Source: Actinomycetales bacterium
GTDB taxonomy: Bacteria; Actinomycetota; Actinomycetes; S36-B12; UBA5976
Reading direction: 5' to 3'
Length of the DNA stretch: 64,000 bases
NCBI GenBank assembly: GCA_018969715.1
Contig: JAGWXT010000003.1
Span: 1 to 64,000, forward strand
Shown here: positions 38,721 through 47,940 of the stretch, piece by piece
How positions within the stretch are numbered: the first letter of the stretch is position 1
Layout of the letters: each line of letters opens with the position of its first letter
Notes under the pieces: generated by a model
The model's input: only the letters and a program-made list of their open reading frames with translations
Told to the model about the DNA's origin: nothing
Database searches by the model: none
Made by a program: the position numbers and the translations under genes

Positions 38721-39807
38721 ACTGCCGACCGCACCCGGGACGGCGGGCACAGCCGAGCCCTTCGGGTTCGGCTCCCACCACGATGCCGTGATCGAGATCC
38801 GCGACCGACTTCAGCGAATCGGGCTGCTGACCCCCGACGCACAGGCCGATCCGCGTCACTATGACCAGGCGGTGGCGCGCGCCGTTGCGGCCTTCCAGCA
38901 GCAGCAGGGCCTCGTCGTCGATGGCCTGGTCAACCGGGAGACCTTCCGTCGACTCGAGGAGGCCCGGTGGCAGTTGGGGGATCGTGAACTGGCCTACATA
39001 CCGGGTCGACTGACCGCCGGCGAGGATGTGACGACCCTCCAGCGGCGCCTCACCTCATTGGGGTACGACTGCGGACGGGTGGACGGTCTGTTCGGGCCGG
39101 CAACGGAAGGCGCCCTGCGCGCCTTCCAGGGGGCGATCGGCATCACCGTTGATGGGCGCTGTGGCAGCACCAGTGTCCGGGCACTCCAGCGGCTGCAGCG
39201 TGCGGTGGCGGGTGGGTCCAGCGGCGAGCTGCGCGGCCGCATTGCCCACCAGCGGCTGCGAACGGGCGTCCAGGACAAGATCATCGTCCTCGATGTCGGC
39301 CCTGACTCCCCGCATGCCGAACTCGCACGGGACATCAGCCACCGCCTGGAGGGCCAGCTCGCCGCAATCGGCAGTACCGTGCTGATCGGTCCGGCCACGA
39401 GTGCCGATCAGATCGGTGACCATGACCGGCGCAGCGCCGACTTCGCCAATGACGTCAATGCCCATGTCCTCCTCAGCCCGCGCGTCGCCATCGCCTCATC
39501 CACCCGGGTGCGCGGTGTTGCGTCCTTCTACTTCGGTGGCCGGCACGGCCCATCGCACCTGGGCGCGTTGCTCGCTCAGGCCCTGCAGGCGCGGCTGACG
39601 GCTCTTCCCGATGCGCACGACTGCGGAACACATGCGCGGGGATGGCCGCTGCTGAGGTACACCCGCATGCCCTGCGTCTGCGTGGAGATCGGCTATGCAA
39701 CGAACCCTGCCGACCTTGCCCGGCTCACCGGTCCCGGTGCCGGAGCGCAGATCGCCGGGTGCCTTGCCGCGGGCCTGGTCGACTTCTTCGCTCCGGTCAG
39801 CGGGTAG
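38623..39807 (+). CDS. cwlM: N-acetylmuramoyl-L-alanine amidase family / CwlM-like with tandem peptidoglycan-binding domains
   Basis: VAAFQQQQGLVVDGLVNRETFRRLEEA, VTTLQRRLTSLGYDCGRVDGLFGPATEGALRAFQ, RMPCVCVEIGYATNPAD; start uncertain, overlap with trxA suggests a later start. Confidence 0.88.
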   Translation: MSTPVVPSSRPSSAPSRSGRSSTTWPESSPLAELPTAPGTAGTAEPFGFGSHHDAVIEIRDRLQRIGLLTPDAQADPRHYDQAVARAVAAFQQQQGLVVDGLVNRETFRRLEEARWQLGDRELAYIPGRLTAGEDVTTLQRRLTSLGYDCGRVDGLFGPATEGALRAFQGAIGITVDGRCGSTSVRALQRLQRAVAGGSSGELRGRIAHQRLRTGVQDKIIVLDVGPDSPHAELARDISHRLEGQLAAIGSTVLIGPATSADQIGDHDRRSADFANDVNAHVLLSPRVAIASSTRVRGVASFYFGGRHGPSHLGALLAQALQARLTALPDAHDCGTHARGWPLLRYTRMPCVCVEIGYATNPADLARLTGPGAGAQIAGCLAAGLVDFFAPVSG

Positions 39808-39848
39808 CCTGCTCGGGTGATCACGGGCGTGCGGCGCTGGGTCGCGGC

Positions 39849-41120
39849 ATGAGCCGGCCCGCTGGAGCCACCGCGGGGCCGCCGCGCGGAACGCGGCTGG
39901 ATCCCTGGCTCGCGCAGTACTCCGCCCGGGCCACCGGGATGCGTCCCTCAGAGATCCGGTCACTGTTCAGTGTGGCCTCCCGTCCGGAGGTTGTCTCACT
40001 GGCCGGGGGGATGCCCTATGTCCCGGCACTGCCGCTGGCCGAGATCGCTGACCTCATGGCGCGTCTGGTCGCCGAACAGGGTGCGGTGAGCCTGCAGTAC
40101 GGCTCGGGTCAGGGGCGGGTAGATCTGCGTGAGCAGATCATTGACGTCGTCGCCCTGCAAGGCATCACCGCCCACCCCGACGACGTCATCGTCACCGCGG
40201 GCTCGCAGATGGCATTGGATCTTCTCGCTCGCATCTTCATCAATCCCGGTGATGTCGTGTGTGTGGAGTCGCCGTCCTATGTCGGTGCACTCGGCGCCTT
40301 CTCCTCGTATGAGGCCTCAATCGTCCATATTCCGGGGGACGAGGATGGGATGGATCCTGTCGCCTTGGCCTCGGCAATCGCCGACTGCCGCGCGCGCGGG
40401 CAGTCCGTCAAGGCTGTCTACACCGTCCCCACCTTCCAGAACCCCTCCGGGGCAACCATGGGGGCAGCTCGGCGTGCCGACATCCTCGCCGTCGCCCAGC
40501 AGGCGGGAGTCCTCGTGATCGAGGACGACCCCTATGCACTGTTGGACTTCGATGGCGCACTCCACCCGGCGATCCGATCCCTGGATGAGGAGGGGGTCGT
40601 GTACCTCGGCTCCTTCTCCAAGACGGTGGCACCGGGCCTGCGGGTGGGCTGGGCTGTCGCACCGCACGGCATCCGGGAGCGGTTGGTCCTTGCAGCGGAG
40701 TCGGCGATCCTGTGCCCACCGGCGATCACGCAGATGGCCATCGGCGAGTACCTTCGTCACACACCCTGGCTGGACACCGTGAAGCAGTTGCGCGAGCTCT
40801 ACCGCTGCCGTCGTGACGCCTTGGTCCGCACGATGGCTGAGACGATGCCGGCGGGTGTCCGGTGGAACACGCCGGAGGGGGGGTTCTACTCCTGGGTGAG
40901 CCTGCCCGAGGGCCTGGACTCGCGGGCCCTGCTCCCGCGGGCGATCGCCGCCCTCGTTGCCTTCGTGCCCGGCACCGGGTTCTACGCGGACGGCCAAGGC
41001 GCCTCCCAGTTGCGCCTGAGCTTCTGCTACCCGACCCCCGAGGAGATCACCGAGGGGGTGCGCCGGCTCGCGGGCGTCGTCCGTGATGAGGTCGAGCTCT
41101 GGCGCATGTTCCAGCAGTGA
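39849..41120 (+). CDS. PLP-dependent class I/II aminotransferase (2-aminoadipate aminotransferase-like)
   Basis: VSLAGGMPYVPALPLAEIADLM, YTVPTFQNPSGATM, YLGSFSKTVAPGLRVGW. Confidence 0.92.
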   Translation: MSRPAGATAGPPRGTRLDPWLAQYSARATGMRPSEIRSLFSVASRPEVVSLAGGMPYVPALPLAEIADLMARLVAEQGAVSLQYGSGQGRVDLREQIIDVVALQGITAHPDDVIVTAGSQMALDLLARIFINPGDVVCVESPSYVGALGAFSSYEASIVHIPGDEDGMDPVALASAIADCRARGQSVKAVYTVPTFQNPSGATMGAARRADILAVAQQAGVLVIEDDPYALLDFDGALHPAIRSLDEEGVVYLGSFSKTVAPGLRVGWAVAPHGIRERLVLAAESAILCPPAITQMAIGEYLRHTPWLDTVKQLRELYRCRRDALVRTMAETMPAGVRWNTPEGGFYSWVSLPEGLDSRALLPRAIAALVAFVPGTGFYADGQGASQLRLSFCYPTPEEITEGVRRLAGVVRDEVELWRMFQQ

Positions 41121-42088
41121 GTGCTGCCGGGCGGCATATCGTCGTCCTTGCTGGCGGACTCTCCGCGGAGCGGGATGTGTCACTGCGCTCAGGACGACGG
41201 CTGGTCACGGCACTGCGGGAGGGGGGCGCTGAGGCGACCCTGGCCGACGTCGACAGCGCGCTGCTGCCGAGGTTGCGGGAGCTTGCCCCAGACTGTGTCA
41301 TCCCCGTGGTCCATGGGCCATTGGGGGAGGACGGAGCGCTGGCCACCCTCTTGGAATTGACCGGCTTTGCCTACCTGGGAGCGCGTCCGGATGCCGCGAG
41401 ACTCGCCTTCGACAAGCCGCTGGCGGCCGCCCGGATGGCCGCTGCTGGGGTACGGGTACCGCGACACCTGACGCTGCCACAGGCGCTGCTGCGCGACTGT
41501 GGTGCCCAGGCGGTACTGGACCGTGCGCTGTCGACGATCGGGTTGCCGTGTGTCGTCAAGCCGGCCTGGGGTGGGTCCGCGCTGGGGGTGTCGATCGTTG
41601 TGGACCGGGAGGAGCTGCCAGCAGCGGTCGTCGGGGCCTACACCTACGCGCCCACCGCGATGATTGAACAGTACGTCGACGGCGTCGAGGTGGCGGTGAC
41701 GATTGTCGACGACGGCTCCGTGACCGTCCTGCCGCCGGTTGAGATCGTCCCTGTCACGGGCTGGTACGACGCGAATGCCCGGTACACCGCCGGCGCGGTT
41801 GAATTCTTCGCGCCGGCGCGCCTCACCGATGCACAGGTTGCGGCGGTAGTGGACTGTGCCCGCGCCGCGCACACCGCACTGGGGCTGCGCGATCTGACGC
41901 GCATCGACATGATCCTCAGTGATGAGGGACCCCATGTTCTTGAGGCCACGGTCGCGCCGGGTCTGACGGAGACGTCGCTGACGCCATTGGCCATCGGTGC
42001 CGCCGGACGGCAGCTGGGGGAGATCGCCCTCAGTCTTGTGGCCTCCGCCCTCGCATCCGGCGGCCGGCTACTTTCCCGGCCCTACTGA
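41117..42088 (+). CDS. D-alanine--D-alanine ligase family protein
   Basis: HIVVLAGGLSAERDVSLRSGR, GPLGEDGALATLLELTGFAYLGA, CVVKPAWGGSALGVSIV, VLEATVAPGLTETS. Confidence 0.87.
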   Translation: MSAAGRHIVVLAGGLSAERDVSLRSGRRLVTALREGGAEATLADVDSALLPRLRELAPDCVIPVVHGPLGEDGALATLLELTGFAYLGARPDAARLAFDKPLAAARMAAAGVRVPRHLTLPQALLRDCGAQAVLDRALSTIGLPCVVKPAWGGSALGVSIVVDREELPAAVVGAYTYAPTAMIEQYVDGVEVAVTIVDDGSVTVLPPVEIVPVTGWYDANARYTAGAVEFFAPARLTDAQVAAVVDCARAAHTALGLRDLTRIDMILSDEGPHVLEATVAPGLTETSLTPLAIGAAGRQLGEIALSLVASALASGGRLLSRPY

Positions 42089-43020
42089 CCATCGGCCTGT
42101 CGGGTGCCGAACGCGACGATCAGGCCGGCAATGCGCAACATGTCGGCCTCGTCGGCGACGTCGATGACAATCCGGCCGCGACGGGATCCCAGCCGAACGT
42201 TGACGCGCGTGTCGAGATGCGCAGCCAGGTTCTCCGCAACCTCGGTGGCGGTGTCTGACCTGGCGGTGGCGGCTGCGATGTTCGACGGTGTACGCCGCTG
42301 TGGATCGCCAGCCGATGACGACTGCGCGACCTGAAGGGTGACGGCCTCCTCGGTGGATCGGACGCTCAGCCCCTCGGCCACAATCCGCTCCGCGAGGGCC
42401 TCCATCTCCCCGGCACTGCGCAGCCCGAGTAATGCACGAGCATGGCCGGCACTGAGGACCCCCGCCGCGACCCGACGTTGCACAGCCGGCGGCAGTCGCA
42501 GCAACCGCAGGGTGTTGGTGATCTGGGGTCGTGACCGACCGAGGCGAACGGCCAACTCCTCCTGCGTCCCCCCGAAGTCCTCAAGGAGCTGCTGGTACGC
42601 AGCCGCCTCATCAATGGCCGTCAGCGCCACCCGGTGAAGGTTTTCCAGCAACGCCTCCCTCAGGAGCTCATCATCGCCGGTGTGCCGGATGATGGCGGGG
42701 ATGGCGGGCCACCCTAGGAGGCCTGCCGCGCGCAGCCGGCGCTCCCCGGCAATCAATTCATAGCCCGGCGCCATCGGGCGCACCACGATGGGCTGGAGGA
42801 GTCCCACCTGCGCCATCGCCTGACTCAGCTCGGCCAGCGCCGTGTCGTCGAAAACGGTGCGGGGCTGTCGTGGGTTCGGGGAGATCTCCACGAGCGGGAT
42901 CTCGCGAATCTGGATGTGGGCGGTTGCATCCACGTCACGCATCGCCACCGAGGTCCCATCGTCGCCGATGAGTGCCCCGAGGCCCCGGCCCAGTCCCCGA
43001 CGGCGGTCAGTCATGGGCAT
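42082..43020 (-). CDS. parB: Chromosome partitioning protein ParB
   Basis: RRRGLGRGLGALIGDD, IPLVEISPNPRQPR, YELIAGERRLRAA, LGRSRPQITNTLRLLRLP, GHARALLGL; start 43020 or 43014. Confidence 0.95.
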   Translation of the reverse strand: MPMTDRRRGLGRGLGALIGDDGTSVAMRDVDATAHIQIREIPLVEISPNPRQPRTVFDDTALAELSQAMAQVGLLQPIVVRPMAPGYELIAGERRLRAAGLLGWPAIPAIIRHTGDDELLREALLENLHRVALTAIDEAAAYQQLLEDFGGTQEELAVRLGRSRPQITNTLRLLRLPPAVQRRVAAGVLSAGHARALLGLRSAGEMEALAERIVAEGLSVRSTEEAVTLQVAQSSSAGDPQRRTPSNIAAATARSDTATEVAENLAAHLDTRVNVRLGSRRGRIVIDVADEADMLRIAGLIVAFGTRQADGQ

Positions 43021-43924
43021 CCTCCGTTTCGTTCGCCAACACGCGGGCTGCCCCCGGGGCGCCCCGCACGGCCAGCTCCCGAGCGGCATCGAGGTAGGCC
43101 TGCGCCCCGGTGGACCCCGGGTCGTACCCGAAGATCGTCTGCTCATGGCTGGGCGCCTCACTCAGCCGAACTGACCGGGGGATGACAGCCGAGAGAACTG
43201 CCGCCCCGAGGTGGCGGCGCACCTCATCGGCCACATCACTGGACAGTCGGGTTCGAGCGTCGAACATCGTCAGGAGTGCGGTTGTGACCTGCAACGTGGG
43301 ATTGCGCGCCTGTCGGACGCGTTCAATGGTCGCCATCAGTTGACTCAGGCCTTCAAGGGCGTAGTACTCGCACTGCACGGGGATGAGCACCTCACGCGCG
43401 GCGACGAGGGCGTTGAGGGTGAGCAGGCCGAGGCTGGGCGGACAGTCGATGAGAATGTAGTCGAGGTCACCGTGACTGCGAGCATGATGGGGCAGGTACT
43501 CCGTCAGGGCCCGGCGGAGTCGTTGATCCCGATCCTCGTGGGCAACGAGTTCCACCTCCGCACCGGCAAGATCGATCGTGGCCGGAACGACAAAGACCCC
43601 GGGAGATGCCACGGTGACAACGACATCCGCCACCGTTTGCTCGCCCATGACGATGTCGTAGACCCCGTCCACCCCGGCATGATGCGCGACACCCAGAGCC
43701 GTCGACGCATTCCCCTGCGGGTCGGCATCGACAACAAGGACCTGTTGACCGAGCAGCCCGAGCGCAGCGGCCAGGTTGACCGTGCTCGTGGTCTTGCCGA
43801 CACCGCCCTTTTGGTTCGCCAGCGTCAGGATCCGAGTGGTGGCGGGACGAGGAGCGGGATTGATGTCTCCCCGCTGCACCCCGACCGCGAGTGCGGCTGC
43901 AACGGCAAGTGGGCTGCTCATCAC
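43007..43924 (-). CDS. parA: Chromosome partitioning ATPase ParA
   Basis: RILTLANQKGGVGKTTSTVNLAAAL, VLVVDADPQGNAS, YILIDCPPSLGLLTLNAL. Confidence 0.95.
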   Translation of the reverse strand: MMSSPLAVAAALAVGVQRGDINPAPRPATTRILTLANQKGGVGKTTSTVNLAAALGLLGQQVLVVDADPQGNASTALGVAHHAGVDGVYDIVMGEQTVADVVVTVASPGVFVVPATIDLAGAEVELVAHEDRDQRLRRALTEYLPHHARSHGDLDYILIDCPPSLGLLTLNALVAAREVLIPVQCEYYALEGLSQLMATIERVRQARNPTLQVTTALLTMFDARTRLSSDVADEVRRHLGAAVLSAVIPRSVRLSEAPSHEQTIFGYDPGSTGAQAYLDAARELAVRGAPGAARVLANETEDAHD

Positions 43925-44047
43925 GCCTCCTTCCGTGGTCGTGTCGACGTCGCTTCATCGTTTGTCGCGTGAACACCTCGTTCACCGGGCCAGCGCCCCT
44001 GGGCCCCGCGCCTACAGGGATGGCCCAACCGGGCTGGCGCGGAACAC

Positions 44048-44063
44048 TGTTTCACGTGAAACG
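44048..44063. promoter_or_regulatory. parS: parS centromere site
   Basis: TGTTTCACGTGAAACG; core GTTTCACGTGAAAC is a perfect 14-bp palindrome, between rsmG and parA. Confidence 0.93.
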
Positions 44064-44124
44064 GTGTCCTCCTGTGCTCCCAGACATCCGCCTGCTCCGT
44101 GAGTCATTGACCTCGTCCAGGCAT

Positions 44125-44748
44125 TCACCGCGCCGTTGTGGCACCTGACGGAGGGGCCTCAAGGACGACGACGGTGGTGAGGGGATCAACGATCCCCTCA
44201 CCCACGGACTGCACTCGCGCTCGCACCCCCAACCTCAGACAGTCCGGCTCGATGTCGGCCAACTCCCGCTCCGCGCTCATCCCCTTGATCGCAAGAATCA
44301 TCCCCCCTGGCGCCACGAGCGGGAGCGTCAGTGGGAGGAGTCGCGCCAGCGGCGCAACCGCCCGCGCGGTCACGACACCCGTCCGCAGCCATCCCGCCCG
44401 ATCCTCCGCCCGACCCCGGTCAACCGTCACTCGATCGCCGATTCCCAGGTCCGACACAACCTCGTGGAGGAACTCGACGCGGCGCAAAGTGGGCTCCAAT
44501 AGGACGACTCGACAGTCCGGACGAACGATGGCAATCGGGAGACCCGGAAGCCCAGGTCCAGACCCGACATCCACGATCGAGGAGCCGGGTGGAATGAGGG
44601 CGGCGATCACTGCGCAGTTCAGCAGGTGCCGCTCCCAGAGCCGGGAAGCCTCCCGAGGCCCCAAGAGGCCCCGTTCATCGGCGGCTGCCGCGAGGAGTTC
44701 GGCGTAACGGCCCAGCATCGGCCAGTGATCGGGGAAGGCGGCACGCAC
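44125..44748 (-). CDS. rsmG: 16S rRNA (guanine-N7) methyltransferase RsmG/GidB
   Basis: SRLWERHLLNCAVIAALIPPGSSIVDVGSGPGLPGLPIAIVRPDCRVVLLEPTLRRVEFL. Confidence 0.94.
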   Translation of the reverse strand: MRAAFPDHWPMLGRYAELLAAAADERGLLGPREASRLWERHLLNCAVIAALIPPGSSIVDVGSGPGLPGLPIAIVRPDCRVVLLEPTLRRVEFLHEVVSDLGIGDRVTVDRGRAEDRAGWLRTGVVTARAVAPLARLLPLTLPLVAPGGMILAIKGMSAERELADIEPDCLRLGVRARVQSVGEGIVDPLTTVVVLEAPPSGATTAR

Positions 44749-44765
44749 CTCCGCCGGAACCTCAC

Positions 44766-45296
44766 TCAGGCCGGCAGCACCACCACGAAGCGGTTCGGCT
44801 CCACCCCCTCCGACTCGCTCGTCAGCCCCGCTGCTGCGACTGCATCGTGGACCACCTTCCGCTCATAAGCGTTCATCGGCTCGCAACGAACAGCCGCTCC
44901 CGACTCAACCACGCGGGCGACCGCGGACTCCGCGACAGCGCGAGCATGATCACGACGGTCTGATCGGTACCCCCCGACGTCGAGCATGATCCGACTGCGC
45001 TCCCCGGTCTCACGTGTCACCGCCGCGCGCATGAGTTCCTGTAGCGCCTCGAGTACCTCGCCCTTCGGACCGATCAGCGCGTCAAGACCGCTGCCCACAA
45101 CACGGACCATGCCCCGCTCACCCTCAATGTCCTCCTCGATATCCCCGTCAAGCTCGGCGATATCGAGAAGCCCCTCGATGTAGTCCGCTCCGACCTCGAC
45201 CTCCTGCTCGATGCCGTCATCGGTGGTCTCCTGAGCGTCCGTGGATACGATCTCGATCGCATCGTCGTCCAGGACGACCCCATCCTCGCTACCCAT
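44766..45296 (-). CDS. jag: Jag/KhpB-like KH-R3H RNA-binding protein
   Basis: GLDALIGPKGEVLEALQELMRAAV KH motif, MNAYERKVVHDAVAAAGLTSESEGVEPNRFVVV R3H. Confidence 0.92.
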   Translation of the reverse strand: MGSEDGVVLDDDAIEIVSTDAQETTDDGIEQEVEVGADYIEGLLDIAELDGDIEEDIEGERGMVRVVGSGLDALIGPKGEVLEALQELMRAAVTRETGERSRIMLDVGGYRSDRRDHARAVAESAVARVVESGAAVRCEPMNAYERKVVHDAVAAAGLTSESEGVEPNRFVVVLPA

Positions 45297-45326
45297 ATGT
45301 CAGCATCCGCCCTTCGTTGATCCCCG

Positions 45327-46715
45327 TCACCCGACACCCCCTGCTCCACCCGATGATGAGCCGGGCTTGCGTGGACCCTGCTTGGATCCACCCTGACCGC
45401 CGCCCGACCGGGATACCCCCGACTTGGCCGACGTCGACGCGGCACCACCCGGACGGCTGCCGTTGGACTGGCTCCCCGCGCGCTTCCCGGCGCCTCCCTT
45501 GCCCGCGTTGCGATTGCCGGTGCCCTGCTTGCCCGCACTGGCGCTACCCCCCCCAGACGCGCCGGCTGCCGTGGTGCGCTTCTTCTTTCCTTGACCCGCA
45601 GCCCCTTGACCCGCAGCCCCCTGCGCGGCCTGCCCCTTCGCTGGACTCGGATCGCCTGCCGGGGGCATCGGCGCCACGCCGGTGCCGTTCACGGTGGACG
45701 TCCCGTCCCCATTGGAATGAGGCTCGGAATACTGGTCCATCGGAACCGCCGCAGCGGGTGCCGCCACCTGGATCGCCGGCACATCTCCGGCACCTGACCG
45801 CTTCGCGCGGCTGGCCCGCTTCGGCTGCTGACGCAACGCTGGCGCGGTCTCGATCGTCACCGCATCCGCGCTGATCTCCCCGCGGCGGATCGCGGCACGT
45901 CGCTGCTTCGCACGCTTGCGGGCCTCCCAGGCGGCATACGCCGGGGTATCGGGTGTGGGGTTGTTTCGGATGATCCAGAACTGCTGCCCCATGGACCACA
46001 GGTTCGTTGTGAGCCAGTACATGAGCACGCCAACCGGGAAGTAGATGCCCGAGATGAGGAAAATCACCGGGAACACGTACAGCAGCATCTTCTGCTGGCG
46101 TGCCATGGGGTTGTCGGCCGCCATGTTCTTCACCATCAGCTGACGCTGGGTGAGGAACGTCGTCGCACTCATGAGGATGACCATCACCATCGTGAGAGCA
46201 CGCGTCGCCCCCGGCGCATCCGTCATCGCGGCCCCGTTGAAGTAGCCCCACAGGGGCACCCCGAGGAAGGTGGCGTCGTGGGCCTGGTTCAGCAGCGCCT
46301 GCTGGTCACCGAAGACGCCGATTGGCTTCTCTTGCGCAATCCCGTATTGGAGCACCCGGAACAGGGCGAAGAAGATGGGCGCCTGCAACAGGATGGGCAG
46401 GCAGGAGGCCAGCGGGTTCGTGCCGGTCTCCCGGTACAGCTTCATGGTCTCCTGGCCCAGTCGTTCCCGGTCGCCGGCGTACTTGCGCTGGAGCTCCTTC
46501 ATCTGGGGTTGGATGAGTTGGAGACCGCGCTGTGCCTTCACCTGCTTGACGAACAGGGGAATCAGGACGATCCGGATGACGATGACCAGCCCGACAATGC
46601 TCAGCAGCCATGTGGAGCCCGCCGCGGGGTTGAGCACCGTGCTCAGTGCGCTGTGCCAGGTGACCAGCAGCCAGGAAACCGCCAGGTCCAGGGGCGCCAT
46701 CAGACGATCGATCAC
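45327..46715 (-). CDS. yidC: Membrane protein insertase YidC
   Basis: WLLSIVGLVIVIRIVLIPLFVKQVKAQRGLQLIQPQMKELQRKYAGDRERLGQETMKLYRETGTNPLASCLPILLQAPIFFALFRVL. Confidence 0.95.
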   Translation of the reverse strand: MIDRLMAPLDLAVSWLLVTWHSALSTVLNPAAGSTWLLSIVGLVIVIRIVLIPLFVKQVKAQRGLQLIQPQMKELQRKYAGDRERLGQETMKLYRETGTNPLASCLPILLQAPIFFALFRVLQYGIAQEKPIGVFGDQQALLNQAHDATFLGVPLWGYFNGAAMTDAPGATRALTMVMVILMSATTFLTQRQLMVKNMAADNPMARQQKMLLYVFPVIFLISGIYFPVGVLMYWLTTNLWSMGQQFWIIRNNPTPDTPAYAAWEARKRAKQRRAAIRRGEISADAVTIETAPALRQQPKRASRAKRSGAGDVPAIQVAAPAAAVPMDQYSEPHSNGDGTSTVNGTGVAPMPPAGDPSPAKGQAAQGAAGQGAAGQGKKKRTTAAGASGGGSASAGKQGTGNRNAGKGGAGKRAGSQSNGSRPGGAASTSAKSGVSRSGGGQGGSKQGPRKPGSSSGGAGGVG

Positions 46716-47239
46716 GTGAGTCCTCGCATCGGGCTGTGCTGTGGGGACCGCAACTGCACGCCACCCGCGGGGGCGGCACCGGTGGCCCTGATCGTGTCAT
46801 GCTCCTCGCCGGTGCTCACCGCCGGGTCAGCGCCCGGCGGACCCACATACGCCGACAGCCCAGCGCTGCGCGGCCGCCCATCGGGGTGGACATCCGGCAG
46901 CCACCGGCCGAGCCGGGGGACGGGGTCCACGCCACCCTTCGTGAACGGATTGCAGCGAAGTAGGCGCCACCCCGTGAGCGCCAGACCCGTGATAGGCCCG
47001 TGCACCTGCAGGGCGCGCACCGCGTAGGTCGAGCAGGACGGGTGGTACCGACAGTGCTGGCCGAGCAGCAGTGGGGCAAGCAGGATCTGGTAGCCGCGCA
47101 CCAACCAGATCAATGGCCGCGCCGTCGTCCGCCGCCACCCGGTGACCCGCGGCCCTGGTCCATTCCGAATCAGACGAGACGAATCCGCTGCCTGCTGGGG
47201 TGGGACGGGATCAGCCGCTCCCTCACTGCGGCCGCTCAT
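46712..47239 (-). CDS. yidD: Membrane protein insertion efficiency factor YidD
   Basis: YHPSCSTYAVRALQVHGPITGLALTGWRLLRCNPFTKGGVDPVP. Confidence 0.93.
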   Translation of the reverse strand: MSGRSEGAADPVPPQQAADSSRLIRNGPGPRVTGWRRTTARPLIWLVRGYQILLAPLLLGQHCRYHPSCSTYAVRALQVHGPITGLALTGWRLLRCNPFTKGGVDPVPRLGRWLPDVHPDGRPRSAGLSAYVGPPGADPAVSTGEEHDTIRATGAAPAGGVQLRSPQHSPMRGLT

Positions 47240-47589
47240 CGCGCCGGGTGCTGCGCCACTCGCACCGCCGCCGCCAGGTCCTTGACCAGATCCGCCCAGT
47301 CGGCGGTCACGATTCCCGGCAGAGCGCGCGCCACGAGGTCAACAGCGGGTTCAGTGGGCGTGCCACCCGTCGGCAGGACCCGCGCCGCTGCATGACGCAG
47401 TCGGCGGCTGACTCGGGAGCGCACAACTGAGCCGCCGATCGTCCTCGCGACGATCACGCCCAGCCGTGAGGAGGAGCCGGTAGACGCTCGGGCGTAAACG
47501 ACCATACGCGCCGACCGCAGTACGGGTCTGGTTCGAGTCACGTCACGAAAGTCCCCCGCGCGGTGGATCCTCATTCGCGGCGGAAGCAT
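47236..47589 (-). CDS. rnpA: Ribonuclease P protein component
   Basis: MLPPRMRIHRAGDFRDVTRT...VVRSRVSRRLRHAA; position between yidD and rpmH. Confidence 0.9.
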   Translation of the reverse strand: MLPPRMRIHRAGDFRDVTRTRPVLRSARMVVYARASTGSSSRLGVIVARTIGGSVVRSRVSRRLRHAAARVLPTGGTPTEPAVDLVARALPGIVTADWADLVKDLAAAVRVAQHPAR

Positions 47590-47737
47590 GCCCCCCCTTG
47601 TTGAGTCCCATGACGCGCAGGTCGACGCACCTGCCAGCTGCCTGTGCGACCCGCGATCTCTGACCCGCATATCCGACGTCCAAGCCCGCCCTGCACTCTG
47701 CGCTCTGGGATGAGGCCGAACGGACGGCCCCCCGGGA

Positions 47738-47872
47738 CTACGCGGTGAGGCGCTCGCGTCCCTTTCGGCGGCGCGCGGCGACGATTGCCCGGCCCGCTCG
47801 CGTGCGCATGCGCAGCCGGAAGCCATGGGTCCGCGCGCGCCGACGGTTATTCGGCTGGAATGTCCGCTTCAC
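47738..47872 (-). CDS. rpmH: 50S ribosomal protein L34 (missing from ORF track)
   Basis: Translated by hand: [47 protein letters not shown] start. Confidence 0.97.
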   Translation of the reverse strand: MKRTFQPNNRRRARTHGFRLRMRTRAGRAIVAARRRKGRERLTA

Positions 47873-47940
47873 CCCCGAAGGCTACCTCCTGCCCACAGGC
47901 GATCCCCCACCGGTCCGATGCGCCACTACCGTTGCCCCCC

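Noticed and set aside
47236-47589. RnpA RNR motif variant (VVRSRVSRRLRH)
   Set aside because: Actinobacterial RnpA proteins vary at this position (e.g. RHRV-type in mycobacteria), so not clearly unusual
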